From positions 1 to 29,016 of IMG/VR virus record IMGVR_UViG_3300046777_000447: a stretch of DNA of 29,016 nt, one strand, 5' to 3'. A model generated the notes under the pieces. The model was not told the DNA's origin, ran no database searches, and was given only the letters and a program-made list of their open reading frames with translations. The DNA comes from a virus. Shown here piece after piece: positions 17,020-25,338 of the stretch (the first letter of the stretch is position 1; each line of letters starts with the position of its first letter). Made by a program: the position numbers and the translations under genes.

Positions 17020-18438
17020 TTAACCGTAACGGAATAATACAAAGTTGTTTGCACCCAAGGTACATACGCAACGCTCAGAAAGGAAGTTAACCTCCATTGC
17101 ATCTAAGTCGCTAGTTTGAGCACCTCCGGCAGAACCTGTAATCCACGTTTTATATCTACGGTCTTCAGCTTCTGAAGCACGGTAACGAACGTGTAAGAAA
17201 GGACGCTTAGCGTTTTTACCCATAATTTGGTCGTAAACAGAAGTAGAACCCGCAGGAACTAACAATCCTGTAATAGTACCTGTTGCAGTAGCAAGAGTAC
17301 CATTTAAACCACCACGCATTGTTGGGTCGTTTAGGTATTTCCAATCAGATTTGTAGAAATCGTAACCTCTACGGAATCCTGTGAAACCTAAGTTCAAAGC
17401 CATGTCGATATCATTGTCGAATAAACCGAATGATGCAGACTGACCTGCTGAAGCTCCGTTGTAACCGTTCAATGTAGCTAACATGTTGTCGATGTCGAAA
17501 GACAATCCACGGTTAACAAACACTACGTTTTCTTCGATAGCTCCTTGTTTATCCAAACGAGAAACGATAGAATCCCAATCAGTCAAAGAAGTTGGTGTAC
17601 CTGCACCCCATACGTTTCCACGTTGGTTTACAACATAGAACACACCTTCAGACCCCATGAAACCTGCAACTTTGGCTCCTGAACCCGCAATAGCAGGAAC
17701 TGCCTCAATCATAGAAGTTTCGATGTAGTCTTCAAAACGTAAACGAGTTTCGTGCTCTGATTTCAAATACCACAAGTACCCTGTAGCTCCGTTCTCAGTA
17801 GTAACTTCAACCCATCCGATTTGAGCCATATCAGAACCATTAACCGCATATTTATCTTTCAAGATAATAGGGTTGTTGCTGTAGATATCATCCTCAGCTT
17901 CCAAAGAACCAACCATTCCGGCAGTTCCTTTTTTGAACTCAGAACCATAGATAAATACTGTACAAGCAGTAGACACAGCAAATGCTTGTCCTGTTGACTC
18001 GTAGTAAGCTACTGTGAAAGTAGTTGCAGTAGGAACCGCAGTAACGATTGCTTTGTTGAAAACACCTGAAGTGTTATTTTGAATCATTACAGTTTGTCCA
18101 ACTCGAATTGCGATGTAAGTAACACCTGCATCAGCTACTGTGAAAGTAGCGGTATTTGAGTTGATTGCTGCTCCTGAAGTACAGCTAGTGTACTTAATGT
18201 GAAGACGACCTTGTTCTGCCCATTTGATTTGGTCAGAGTTAGAAGGCATCTCAGCACCTACCATTCTCAAGAATGAAGATACTGTACGATTACCGTAACG
18301 CTCAAACTCTTTTTCGTAAGTATCAGGAAGATACTGATTCAAAAAGTTAAAGTTGGTAATGTAGTTGGTTTGTAACGCTACTTGCTCCGCTGCCGGTTGT
18401 AATGCAAAAGTAGGAGACGATAATAATGAACCTGCCAT
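17020..18438 (-). CDS. Major capsid protein, crAss-like, 472 residues
   Basis: ATG at 18436-18438, TAA at 17020-17022. Forms the icosahedral head; crAss-like capsid proteins have the HK97 fold. The N-terminal segment YEKEFERYGNRTVSSFLRM, then GAEMPSNSDQ and WAEQGRLHI (about residues 41-81), is the pattern I associate with this group. About residues 84-165 are Thr/Ala/Val-rich and beta-like and could be an inserted surface domain, followed by the core again (KKGTAGMVGSLEAEDDIYSN). The C-terminus ends SERCVCTLGANNFVLFRYG. It follows the scaffold-like gene by 19 bases and is closed by a strong terminator. No cleavage site or prohead protease gene is evident nearby, so whether it is processed is unclear. 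Confidence 0.88.
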   Translation of the reverse strand: MAGSLLSSPTFALQPAAEQVALQTNYITNFNFLNQYLPDTYEKEFERYGNRTVSSFLRMVGAEMPSNSDQIKWAEQGRLHIKYTSCTSGAAINSNTATFTVADAGVTYIAIRVGQTVMIQNNTSGVFNKAIVTAVPTATTFTVAYYESTGQAFAVSTACTVFIYGSEFKKGTAGMVGSLEAEDDIYSNNPIILKDKYAVNGSDMAQIGWVEVTTENGATGYLWYLKSEHETRLRFEDYIETSMIEAVPAIAGSGAKVAGFMGSEGVFYVVNQRGNVWGAGTPTSLTDWDSIVSRLDKQGAIEENVVFVNRGLSFDIDNMLATLNGYNGASAGQSASFGLFDNDIDMALNLGFTGFRRGYDFYKSDWKYLNDPTMRGGLNGTLATATGTITGLLVPAGSTSVYDQIMGKNAKRPFLHVRYRASEAEDRRYKTWITGSAGGAQTSDLDAMEVNFLSERCVCTLGANNFVLFRYG

Positions 18439-18457
18439 TTTACTTTAGTTTTTAAAT

Positions 18458-19546
18458 TTATAATTTTTTTATACTGCGGATTTTAAGGCTTCTACCCGAA
18501 TCAGGATTTACCGCTTTAACCTGCATTCCATCCGTTGACTTTGTTACTTCAGGTGCTCTTCTCTCGGACATATTGATATTCTTTATGTCTTTCATCGTTC
18601 CTTCAGTAGCATCAGATTGACCTTGTTCATAAAAGAACTTGGCAAACTTCTCAGGATTCATAGCAATTGCTAACGACCTATGATAACCTGCTGCATCTTT
18701 GATTAAGCCCTGTTCATCCAAAAACTTATTTATAAAGTTTGCGGGTGTAGATTGGGCTTTCTTCAATTCATTAGCATCTCCGGGACTGAAAGTGATTCGT
18801 TTGTCATTAATATTGAACTCAAAACCTTTGAACTCTCCATTAAATAACTCATCTGTCTTTTGGTTAAACCAACTGCGCTTTCTTTCATTCTCCTCTTCAA
18901 TAGTCTTCGCTTGCTTAGTATATTGCTTATAGCCTTCGTAAATTTCTTTTTCCTCTTCAGAAATAAGTGGCGCGCTTGACTCAAGCGGCACTCTGTATTT
19001 TTCTTTTTGAGAATTAAAAAACTTCTTTGCTTCAGCAACAGCCTTTTTTGTTTCTAACTTGACTTTTCTAATAGTAGAATCGTCGTCGTATTCCTCGTAT
19101 CTATAGTCCTCCATTAATGTCTCAATGTCATCTGCATCAAGACCATCTTGTGTTGCTAATAGATAATTCTTAAGTAAAGTTTCAGAGTCCATTGAGTCAT
19201 AATCTTTTTTAAGACTCAAGAAATCTTCAAAACCTCTACCTGTTTCTTTTTTGTATTTCATATAAGCAGCAACATCTTCAGGCAAAGCCTCAGCTTCTTC
19301 CCTTTGAGCTGTCAATTCATCTAGTGAATTAATCTGCTTATTATATCTTTTACCAATATATGAAAGAACTTTTTCCTCATCTAGTTCATCATCGTCACTA
19401 GGGGTTGGAGGAGTATCAATAGGTGGTGTGTCAACAGGAGGAATATCTTCCGATAATTGCTGTTCATGTTTTTCAAGCAATTCTTGTTCTACTTGAGCGA
19501 CACCTTTTTCTTCTACACCGTCTAATAGTCTTACTTTTAATTCCAT
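18458..19546 (-). CDS. Putative scaffolding protein, 362 residues
   Basis: ATG at 19544-19546, TAA at 18458-18460. It sits between portal and capsid genes, the usual scaffold position. Composition fits: about residues 20-60 are acidic and proline-rich (PPVDTPPIDTPP then SDDDELDEEK), the middle (70-240) is charged, helical and coiled-coil-like, and the C-terminus is basic (SGRSLKIRSIKKL), as in scaffolds that bind capsid protein through a basic tail. No protease motif is recognised. It has its own A/T leader and a possible -7 box in the gap after the portal gene. Scaffold assignment is by position and composition; an alternative is a capsid-internal structural protein. Confidence 0.65.
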   Translation of the reverse strand: MELKVRLLDGVEEKGVAQVEQELLEKHEQQLSEDIPPVDTPPIDTPPTPSDDDELDEEKVLSYIGKRYNKQINSLDELTAQREEAEALPEDVAAYMKYKKETGRGFEDFLSLKKDYDSMDSETLLKNYLLATQDGLDADDIETLMEDYRYEEYDDDSTIRKVKLETKKAVAEAKKFFNSQKEKYRVPLESSAPLISEEEKEIYEGYKQYTKQAKTIEEENERKRSWFNQKTDELFNGEFKGFEFNINDKRITFSPGDANELKKAQSTPANFINKFLDEQGLIKDAAGYHRSLAIAMNPEKFAKFFYEQGQSDATEGTMKDIKNINMSERRAPEVTKSTDGMQVKAVNPDSGRSLKIRSIKKL

Positions 19547-19547
19547 T

Positions 19548-19569
19548 TTATTTAATTTTAATTTGATTT
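19548..19569 (-). promoter_or_regulatory. A/T leader element of the scaffold-like gene
   Basis: Minus strand AAATCAAATTAAAA then TTAAATAA, directly ahead of the ATG. It is nearly identical to the leader at 16945-16965, differing by one inserted A. Confidence 0.45.
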
Positions 19570-19579
19570 AATTTTCCTA

Positions 19580-19587
19580 CAAATATA
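19580..19587 (-). promoter_or_regulatory. Possible Bacteroidota -7 box (TATATTTG)
   Basis: Minus-strand TATATTTG in the 59-base gap between portal and scaffold-like genes, the same octamer as at 16119-16126. A TTTG lies 29 bases upstream inside the portal end, too far for the usual 19-21 base spacing, so only the -7 element is supported. Confidence 0.3.
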
Positions 19588-19605
19588 TATAATTTTATTT
19601 ATTTT

Positions 19606-22041
19606 TTATCGAGGCTCAAACTCTCCTAAATCAAAGCCATCTAAGCTGTCTTCATTTGATTCAAAGTTAAGTGGAGGAAGATTGTTTTTACGTTGGTCTA
19701 TTAATTTTGACTGCTGTGTGTTTTGAATACTTATACGTTTATCCTTAGCCATTTCCTTTTCTTTTTCTCTCTTGTCTAAGTTCTCAACCTCCATTCCTCG
19801 TAGTTGCTGAGTATAACCAAATTCTTCTGCCATCAAGTGAGATTTTAACTCAGCCTCAACTTGCATTTTTCTGATGTCGTACTCTGCTTCTGATTGTTTT
19901 AGTTGCATCTTGGTTTGAAGCTCCATTTGCATTTTTTGAATAGCAGATTGAGAAGCCATTTGTTGAGCTTGCATTTGCTGTTGAGAAACAATAGCTTGTT
20001 TTTGCATAGCCATTTTTTCTTCTCTCTCTTCTTTTTTCTTTCTCTTTTGCTTGAGTAATTGATTGGCAAGTTTTAAGTTTCTTATCTCTCGAATATCAAT
20101 TGCATCTTCAAGATTAATATCTCCCTTAGATAAAGCCATTTGGATATTAGCTTCAAGTTGAGCTTTTTGCTCTTCATCAGGAGCTATTTCTATAAATATG
20201 CCAAAATCATAAATATACAAGTCTGCTATCTCTCCTAAGATAGATACATTGTACTTACCGATTTTGTTTATAAAGTCATCTTTAAAATCAGAGTATTCTA
20301 GAATATCTGCAATTCTATACGTCAATGCCTCGGCTATAGAACGATAAATAAACAACCCTCCTTCTAATATGTGGCGAGTAGCTGTATTTGAGTTCAATGC
20401 AGCTAATTTCTGTAAACCAACTAAAGAGTTAGGGTCAGGAGTAGAACCATCTCTAGCTTCATTTAAGCCGGTTACGGTTCTAATCATATCCATATAATGA
20501 TTATAGTTAGCGATAAGCATTTGCAGTTTACTAGCGCCTGAGTTTGATGTGAGTTGTGTGATTGGAACTTTAGCGTTATTGAACTCTCCGTCCTGAGTGT
20601 AGCTTCTTCCAATAACAGAACCTGTTTGGAAGTATAGTCTTAATGCGTCTTCAGGATTGTACGCAGCTCCTGTTCCTAAGTCTACTTCGTTAATTCCATC
20701 TGCATCAATAAATACACCATCCGGAACAACACGATTAACTACTTGTTGTAGTTTTAAGTGAGTAATTTGAATAAGGTCAGCAAATGGTATCATTCTACGA
20801 ACCAAAGACTCAATAGCTCCTTTATACATACGCGGAGCGGAAGCAATGTAATTTGGCAATGCGTGCTGAGAAGATGATTTTGGTCTTACCATGTTCTCTG
20901 ACAATTTCCATTGTAAAAGAATGTTAGTACCCATTACCATAATACCCTCATACCATACATCAATAGTCTTTTCTACTTTTTCAAAATTTCCTTCTTCCAT
21001 CATTTCTGTTGGAGGGTTGAAGGTGTCATCTTTTTGAATATATCTAGAAGCTCCGTTGTCAAGTATTTTCTTTTTATAGACTACTTTCTTTGTAGTTTTA
21101 TAATTAAAGTACATCAATGTACAAGTATCACGAGAGAATACGCTGTTCTGATAAAATTGAGCTACGTTGTAGTAATCATACCAACCTTGACTATATTGGG
21201 TAATTTCTTCTAAATCTTCCTTAGTTAAACTTTGGTCAATTTTCATCAACTCTGTAATTGGAAGGGTTTTGATTTCTCCCCAATAAAAACAATCTCTAAA
21301 ATAAGGGTCTTCGGTATAGCTATAAACTACGTTGGCAGGGTCTACATAAGAAATTTTAACTCCTGCTCCTTGTAAAAATTCATGTTTTGCTATAGAGATA
21401 CCAAGTACGGTGGCATCATAATCAAGTCTTTTTCGAACTTCATCGTAATGATTCTCGTCGAACATTGTATTTATAGCTTCCTCTTCAGCTATCTCAATTG
21501 CCGGCTTATAATTAAGCTGCATGAATAATGATAATTCTTCGTCGTCATTTGGCAACTCATCCGGGTCCATAATAAATGGGTCGGCTCCTGACAATTCTTT
21601 AATCTTTGACAATATATCTTTACCTACCATCTGAGACTCCATCATCTCTTGGTACTTATTTCTTTTAGCTTGAGACATAGCGTCTTGAGCGTATGCCTTA
21701 ACCTTGAAAAGTCTGTCGGACATTCCGTTTACCACAATGTCAACAAACTTAGGTATAACAGGAACCGGAGTCCAATCCAAATTCAGATAGGATAAATCTC
21801 CATCAATAGCTAATTCATTCTTATATTTCCCAACTGATTGCTCTCCTCTAGCATAAAGTCTAAGTCTATGAAATTCTTTCCATTGACCATAATATCTACA
21901 AGAGTTTCCGTCCTTTCTAAACCACTCATATTGAATAGCTTGTCCAACTTGTAACCCAAATTGCTCGGATGCTTTTTCCGCATCAGTAGCTAGCTGACTT
22001 GGAAATGCTGACGATGTAATATCTATTGTTACGTTTTTCAT
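19606..22041 (-). CDS. Portal protein, crAss-like, 811 residues
   Basis: ATG at 22039-22041 overlaps the TerL stop by 4 bases (ATGA), so translation is probably coupled; TAA at 19606-19608. Portals form the dodecameric ring through which TerL pumps DNA and to which the neck attaches. The core runs to about residue 630 and includes DWTPVPVIPKFVDIVVNGM, PANVVYSYTEDPYFRDC and a long helix-rich region. From about 630 to 780 there is a Gln/Met/Lys-rich coiled coil, unusually long. The C-terminus ends SLDGFDLGEFEPR, an ending I associate with crAss-like portals. It is large for a portal, mainly because of the coiled-coil tail, which could reach into the head or bind cargo. Confidence 0.88.
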   Translation of the reverse strand: MKNVTIDITSSAFPSQLATDAEKASEQFGLQVGQAIQYEWFRKDGNSCRYYGQWKEFHRLRLYARGEQSVGKYKNELAIDGDLSYLNLDWTPVPVIPKFVDIVVNGMSDRLFKVKAYAQDAMSQAKRNKYQEMMESQMVGKDILSKIKELSGADPFIMDPDELPNDDEELSLFMQLNYKPAIEIAEEEAINTMFDENHYDEVRKRLDYDATVLGISIAKHEFLQGAGVKISYVDPANVVYSYTEDPYFRDCFYWGEIKTLPITELMKIDQSLTKEDLEEITQYSQGWYDYYNVAQFYQNSVFSRDTCTLMYFNYKTTKKVVYKKKILDNGASRYIQKDDTFNPPTEMMEEGNFEKVEKTIDVWYEGIMVMGTNILLQWKLSENMVRPKSSSQHALPNYIASAPRMYKGAIESLVRRMIPFADLIQITHLKLQQVVNRVVPDGVFIDADGINEVDLGTGAAYNPEDALRLYFQTGSVIGRSYTQDGEFNNAKVPITQLTSNSGASKLQMLIANYNHYMDMIRTVTGLNEARDGSTPDPNSLVGLQKLAALNSNTATRHILEGGLFIYRSIAEALTYRIADILEYSDFKDDFINKIGKYNVSILGEIADLYIYDFGIFIEIAPDEEQKAQLEANIQMALSKGDINLEDAIDIREIRNLKLANQLLKQKRKKKEEREEKMAMQKQAIVSQQQMQAQQMASQSAIQKMQMELQTKMQLKQSEAEYDIRKMQVEAELKSHLMAEEFGYTQQLRGMEVENLDKREKEKEMAKDKRISIQNTQQSKLIDQRKNNLPPLNFESNEDSLDGFDLGEFEPR

Positions 22042-24284
22042 CTAATTAATTCGCTATTTGTTCCATCATTTGAATACCTTGCGAAGTTAACAATAATTTT
22101 CGAATCTTTTTTCTCAGGCAAGTATAAGTGCTTTTGATTAGCCATTATAGCTAGACCTGAGCTGATAGAAGCATCAAACTTTGTTCGGTCATTAATATCA
22201 AACTTAGCCCAATCCTCTAGAGTTCTTGTAAATGGCATTGTTCCCATATCTCCGCTATCTCTATAAGAGCCTGTAAAGTCAATGCCAACATATCTCTCGA
22301 TATACGACTCAATTGCAGATGCATGCGATTGCTTTACATCTTCAGAGGAGTTTGGTATTCCTCCTAGTTCTCGCTCTGTTTTTGTTAACTTGTTATATTG
22401 TTTGTCGGGCCTGTTTAGACAATAGTGTCTATACCCTCTATTTTTAAAATGATAAAGAAGCCTAGGTTTGTTATTTTCTATAAGTATTGGCATACCATAA
22501 AAAATACAAGCCATTAATACTTCTTCAAAAAATATCTCTGCCGTCTGAGGTCTTGCTATGTATTCCAAGAAGAACTCATTGGAAGGAGCATCATCCATGT
22601 TGAACTTCGTAAGGCCGTGCAAAGAACCATTGGACCCTCTTCCTCCAACTACTGCTGATATATCATAAGAGTCACAACCAAAAGAACCTATGTGTTCATT
22701 TCCGGGATATTTCATACCATTCCTTAAATGCACGTTATTCTGAAGGTGTTTTGCCGGGGTCCAACTAACTAGAAACCTACCCCTGATATCCGGAGTGAAC
22801 ACAACAACAGTATCTTTCATTCCATCTTTCCAATGGAAAGAACCTCTAGTCAAGTAGCGTTCTTTTATCAAACTATCATTGTAGTCAATCTGTTGGTAAA
22901 TTTTAGTTAGATTAAACAAAGACTGTTTGCTCTCGTCTCTAAATGCGTGAGACGTTGTTCTTGGAAATTGACGATAAAACTCATTCAATGCGTCAGGGTC
23001 ATTTTTCAATGACTCAACCTCAGCCTCCCAATAATCTACAGCTCCATTCTTTATTAATCTTCCGTCCACGCCCATAATAGGTTTCTCCGGCTTGTAGAAT
23101 ACAGGCATTCCGTACTTATCTATGAATCCCTCCATGTTCCATTCCATAGGAATAAACAAGGCGTATAATCCACTTTTTGTTTGACCGTTAGCATTTCTAG
23201 TGGCAGCATTAGAATCCTCAAACATATCCTTGTAGTTCTGACCTCCTTTTGACAAAGCATTTGATGTTGAACCCATCATACACTTCCCAATGATTTTAGA
23301 ACCCAAACGAAGACACGTTTTTGTTACGCGCCAATTCTCCTTGATGTTGTTTGGTTTAGTCCATTTACCGGACTCGTCATGCGCTAAGAACAACAGCTTC
23401 TCCCCGTCATAGGAGTTATCTTCTGTATTCTTCCAATCGATTGATGTATCTAATCCTTCTATGATTTCATTGTCGGATTCGTACATGTTCTTCTTTGTAA
23501 TCTTTGATGCAGGTACACGGAACGCCAACTCTGTCTTTGGCTTGTCCATACCATCCATAATAGGCTTAAAGAAGAACGGAAGTCTGCTGTTGATTGGAAC
23601 TACTTTGTCTGTAAACATCTTCTTAGCATCAGCTCCTGTCTTTGACAAGATACCAACCCTTGCGTCTTTTGCAAGAGTCCCTATGTTTACCGCTTCTGAT
23701 GAGGACATAAAAGAGAATCCTGAACGTCTAATCTTCAGGTATATCATACCAAAGCTACGCTCGTCAGCTTTGCACGCTTCCCAAAAAATCCAATAGATTC
23801 TGTTCGCTTCCCGGAAGTCAGGATACCCAACGTCAATACTAGACCATTGCAGGTACATGTAATGGGAACCTGTGATGTAGGTTGGAACTCCATTGTTCAT
23901 AAACCAAAAGCCTTGCTCTCTATAGTCAAACTCCTGCTCTATGTAATCAACCCATCTGTTCTTAAACTCAGCGGGCATTTCATTCCATTGAAAGATTGAT
24001 TGTATTCTTGAGAGTTGTTTAGGTATTGGCTCTCTCTCCCAATGTTGTTCAGCTTTTGAATTACTTCTTTGATAACAAGTCTTTGGCTGCTTAGGAAGTG
24101 CAATATTTACTCCTGAGATATTTATGATTTCTCCTATCTCTCCTGTTTTTGATATTACAATAACATCGTATTGTTCGTTATATCCATACAACCAAGATTT
24201 GTTGCCGTTCTTTTTAGAAACAACACTAGATGATATATAGTCCTTGACTACTGTGTAGATATTATTTTGACCTTCTTTCTGCAA
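22038..24284 (-). CDS. terL: Terminase large subunit (TerL), 748 residues
   Basis: Packaging motor ATPase and headful nuclease. A deviant Walker A is at residues 184-191 (LKIRRSGFS), of the K-x-R-x-x-G-x-S type known in terminases, lacking the usual GKS/T lysine. Walker B is LLFLAHDE with D303 and E304, and a coupling motif GSTSN starts at 338. The RNase H-like nuclease domain shows acidic residues in GSFGCDSYD (D538, D541) and ILIENN (E603), with further acidic residues near 649. The start used is TTG at 24282-24284, overlapping the 94-residue gene by 23 bases; a stop lies six codons upstream and the first in-frame ATG is about 100 residues in, so the N-terminus is uncertain. The TGA stop overlaps the portal start. 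The crAss-like layout is supported by its length and its neighbours. Confidence 0.9.
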   Translation of the reverse strand: MQKEGQNNIYTVVKDYISSSVVSKKNGNKSWLYGYNEQYDVIVISKTGEIGEIINISGVNIALPKQPKTCYQRSNSKAEQHWEREPIPKQLSRIQSIFQWNEMPAEFKNRWVDYIEQEFDYREQGFWFMNNGVPTYITGSHYMYLQWSSIDVGYPDFREANRIYWIFWEACKADERSFGMIYLKIRRSGFSFMSSSEAVNIGTLAKDARVGILSKTGADAKKMFTDKVVPINSRLPFFFKPIMDGMDKPKTELAFRVPASKITKKNMYESDNEIIEGLDTSIDWKNTEDNSYDGEKLLFLAHDESGKWTKPNNIKENWRVTKTCLRLGSKIIGKCMMGSTSNALSKGGQNYKDMFEDSNAATRNANGQTKSGLYALFIPMEWNMEGFIDKYGMPVFYKPEKPIMGVDGRLIKNGAVDYWEAEVESLKNDPDALNEFYRQFPRTTSHAFRDESKQSLFNLTKIYQQIDYNDSLIKERYLTRGSFHWKDGMKDTVVVFTPDIRGRFLVSWTPAKHLQNNVHLRNGMKYPGNEHIGSFGCDSYDISAVVGGRGSNGSLHGLTKFNMDDAPSNEFFLEYIARPQTAEIFFEEVLMACIFYGMPILIENNKPRLLYHFKNRGYRHYCLNRPDKQYNKLTKTERELGGIPNSSEDVKQSHASAIESYIERYVGIDFTGSYRDSGDMGTMPFTRTLEDWAKFDINDRTKFDASISSGLAIMANQKHLYLPEKKDSKIIVNFARYSNDGTNSELIR

Positions 24285-24546
24285 ATCCTTGTTTTGTATC
24301 TACTTTGTTTACTCCTTTTTCAGACAATTCAATGCTTTCTTTTTCCGACTCTATTCTGTTTAGAATCTCAAATGCGTCAAATATAGCCAATTTCTTTGTG
24401 GCAGCGGCATTCTTTAATTTATCAGCAGCCAAATCATCCCCTTCCATGTCCGGATTTAAGATTGATTCCTCAGCTACTTTTATAAGCTCAGTAACTGCTT
24501 TATACCCTGCTGATATAATCTTTAGCTTTACCTCTTTTGATGTCAT
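24262..24546 (-). CDS. Small helical protein ahead of TerL, possible small terminase subunit, 94 residues
   Basis: ATG at 24544-24546 overlaps the stop of the 187-residue gene by 4 bases; TAA at 24262-24264 lies inside the TerL start region. The sequence is almost entirely helical: VKLKIISAGYKAVTELIKV, then an acidic turn (NPDMEGDDLAADKLKNAA) and FDAFEILNRIESEKESI, ending in a basic tail (FAERRSK). No helix-turn-helix is clear. Position directly before TerL, small size and helical content would fit a small terminase subunit that recognises DNA, but this is inference; a different packaging or regulatory cofactor is equally possible. Tight overlaps on both sides imply translational coupling with TerL. 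Confidence 0.6.
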   Translation of the reverse strand: MTSKEVKLKIISAGYKAVTELIKVAEESILNPDMEGDDLAADKLKNAAATKKLAIFDAFEILNRIESEKESIELSEKGVNKVDTKQGFAERRSK

Positions 24547-25106
24547 AGCTTCATCGTTATTTGATGGTCGTACATTCGATATAGCTTCTCGCCATCTACG
24601 GTAAACTCATACTCACTATCCGGGGAAAAGCAAATAAAGTCTCCTTTGTCTATACCTTGATTTAATAGGTATTCATTTGGATAGACCATCTGCCCCATTA
24701 AAGGCTCTTCGTTGAATGGCTTATTTATGTATGATTCTGTTGGAGCAATTGGTTTCACAAAGCAATACTTATCGTATGCAAACCACTTGTCAGCTTTTTT
24801 ATACATAAAGAATTGGTCTGTTTCAATGAAGAACAAATCATCTTTGAAGAAACTCTTTCCACTTTTCTGTCTACCTTTCATATCATTGTAGAACTTAAAT
24901 GCGTTGTGATGCACAAGGAGCGTGTCTCCGGCCTCAATAGGACCTGTGTAGCCAACGGGAACTTCGATAACTTCAGCGTATCTGTTAGAGAACTTATGGT
25001 CCTCCTCAGAGGTACTTACTATAAATTCAATACCTCCTATATCTCTTGTGTTATCGTAACGTTTCCCATTTATAGGCTTTGCTATAAAATAGAATGGGGA
25101 TTTCAT
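24543..25106 (-). CDS. Putative double GroES-like (co-chaperonin fold) protein, 187 residues
   Basis: ATG at 25104-25106 overlaps the previous stop by one base (TAATG); TGA at 24543-24545. Residues 5-110 read like a GroES chain: FYFIAKPI at the start, GGIEFIV (24-30) in the position of GroES GGIVL, AEVIEVPVGY, then IEAGDTLLV with GD at 60-61. Residues 115-187 repeat the plan: CFVKPI (KPI 118-120), GQMVYPNEY, GIDKGDFICF (GD 155-156), then FTVDGEKLYRMYDHQITMKL, close to the GroES ending KVDGEEYLILRESDILAVL in layout. Two fused barrels as in chloroplast Cpn20 would give this length. A phage co-chaperonin could adapt host GroEL for capsid folding, as T4 gp31 does, and the gene lies beside the packaging and capsid genes. 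This rests on manual alignment; a beta-rich structural protein is the alternative. Confidence 0.5.
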   Translation of the reverse strand: MKSPFYFIAKPINGKRYDNTRDIGGIEFIVSTSEEDHKFSNRYAEVIEVPVGYTGPIEAGDTLLVHHNAFKFYNDMKGRQKSGKSFFKDDLFFIETDQFFMYKKADKWFAYDKYCFVKPIAPTESYINKPFNEEPLMGQMVYPNEYLLNQGIDKGDFICFSPDSEYEFTVDGEKLYRMYDHQITMKL

Positions 25107-25333
25107 TAAAAGTCTATATTAAATTCGATTGAAATGGGCATTGAAGAGGTAAACTCTTTCCACAAAACTACTTCTTCTTTTTTATTAATGATGTATATCT
25201 GCGTAGATTTTTTTTCTTCGTTGAATTTAATAAGATGAATTTGGTTTGTATCTCCAAGTATTTTCTGCCCGACTAGGTAGTGCATTGCACCACCTTTATA
25301 GTCAGAACCTATTGATATTTTTCTTATATCCAT
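25106..25333 (-). CDS. Small conserved-looking protein, 75 residues, function unknown
   Basis: ATG at 25331-25333, TAA at 25106-25108 sharing one base with the next start. The sequence is compact and beta-rich: MDIRKISIGSDYKGGAMHYL, VGQKILGD, IHLIKF, TQIYIINKKEEVVLWKEF and MPISIEFNIDF. No membrane segment, cysteine or zinc motif. The start is preceded by AAATTAAATCAA, related to the leaders of the 250- and 362-residue genes. It is the first gene of a tightly overlapping run leading to TerL and portal, so its product is probably made with them. I do not recognise the family. Confidence 0.65.
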   Translation of the reverse strand: MDIRKISIGSDYKGGAMHYLVGQKILGDTNQIHLIKFNEEKKSTQIYIINKKEEVVLWKEFTSSMPISIEFNIDF

Positions 25334-25338
25334 TTGAT

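Noticed and set aside
18763-19038. 91-residue minus-strand frame inside the scaffold-like gene
   Set aside because: Out-of-frame reading of an AT- and A-rich region; Lys-rich low-complexity product and no independent start context.
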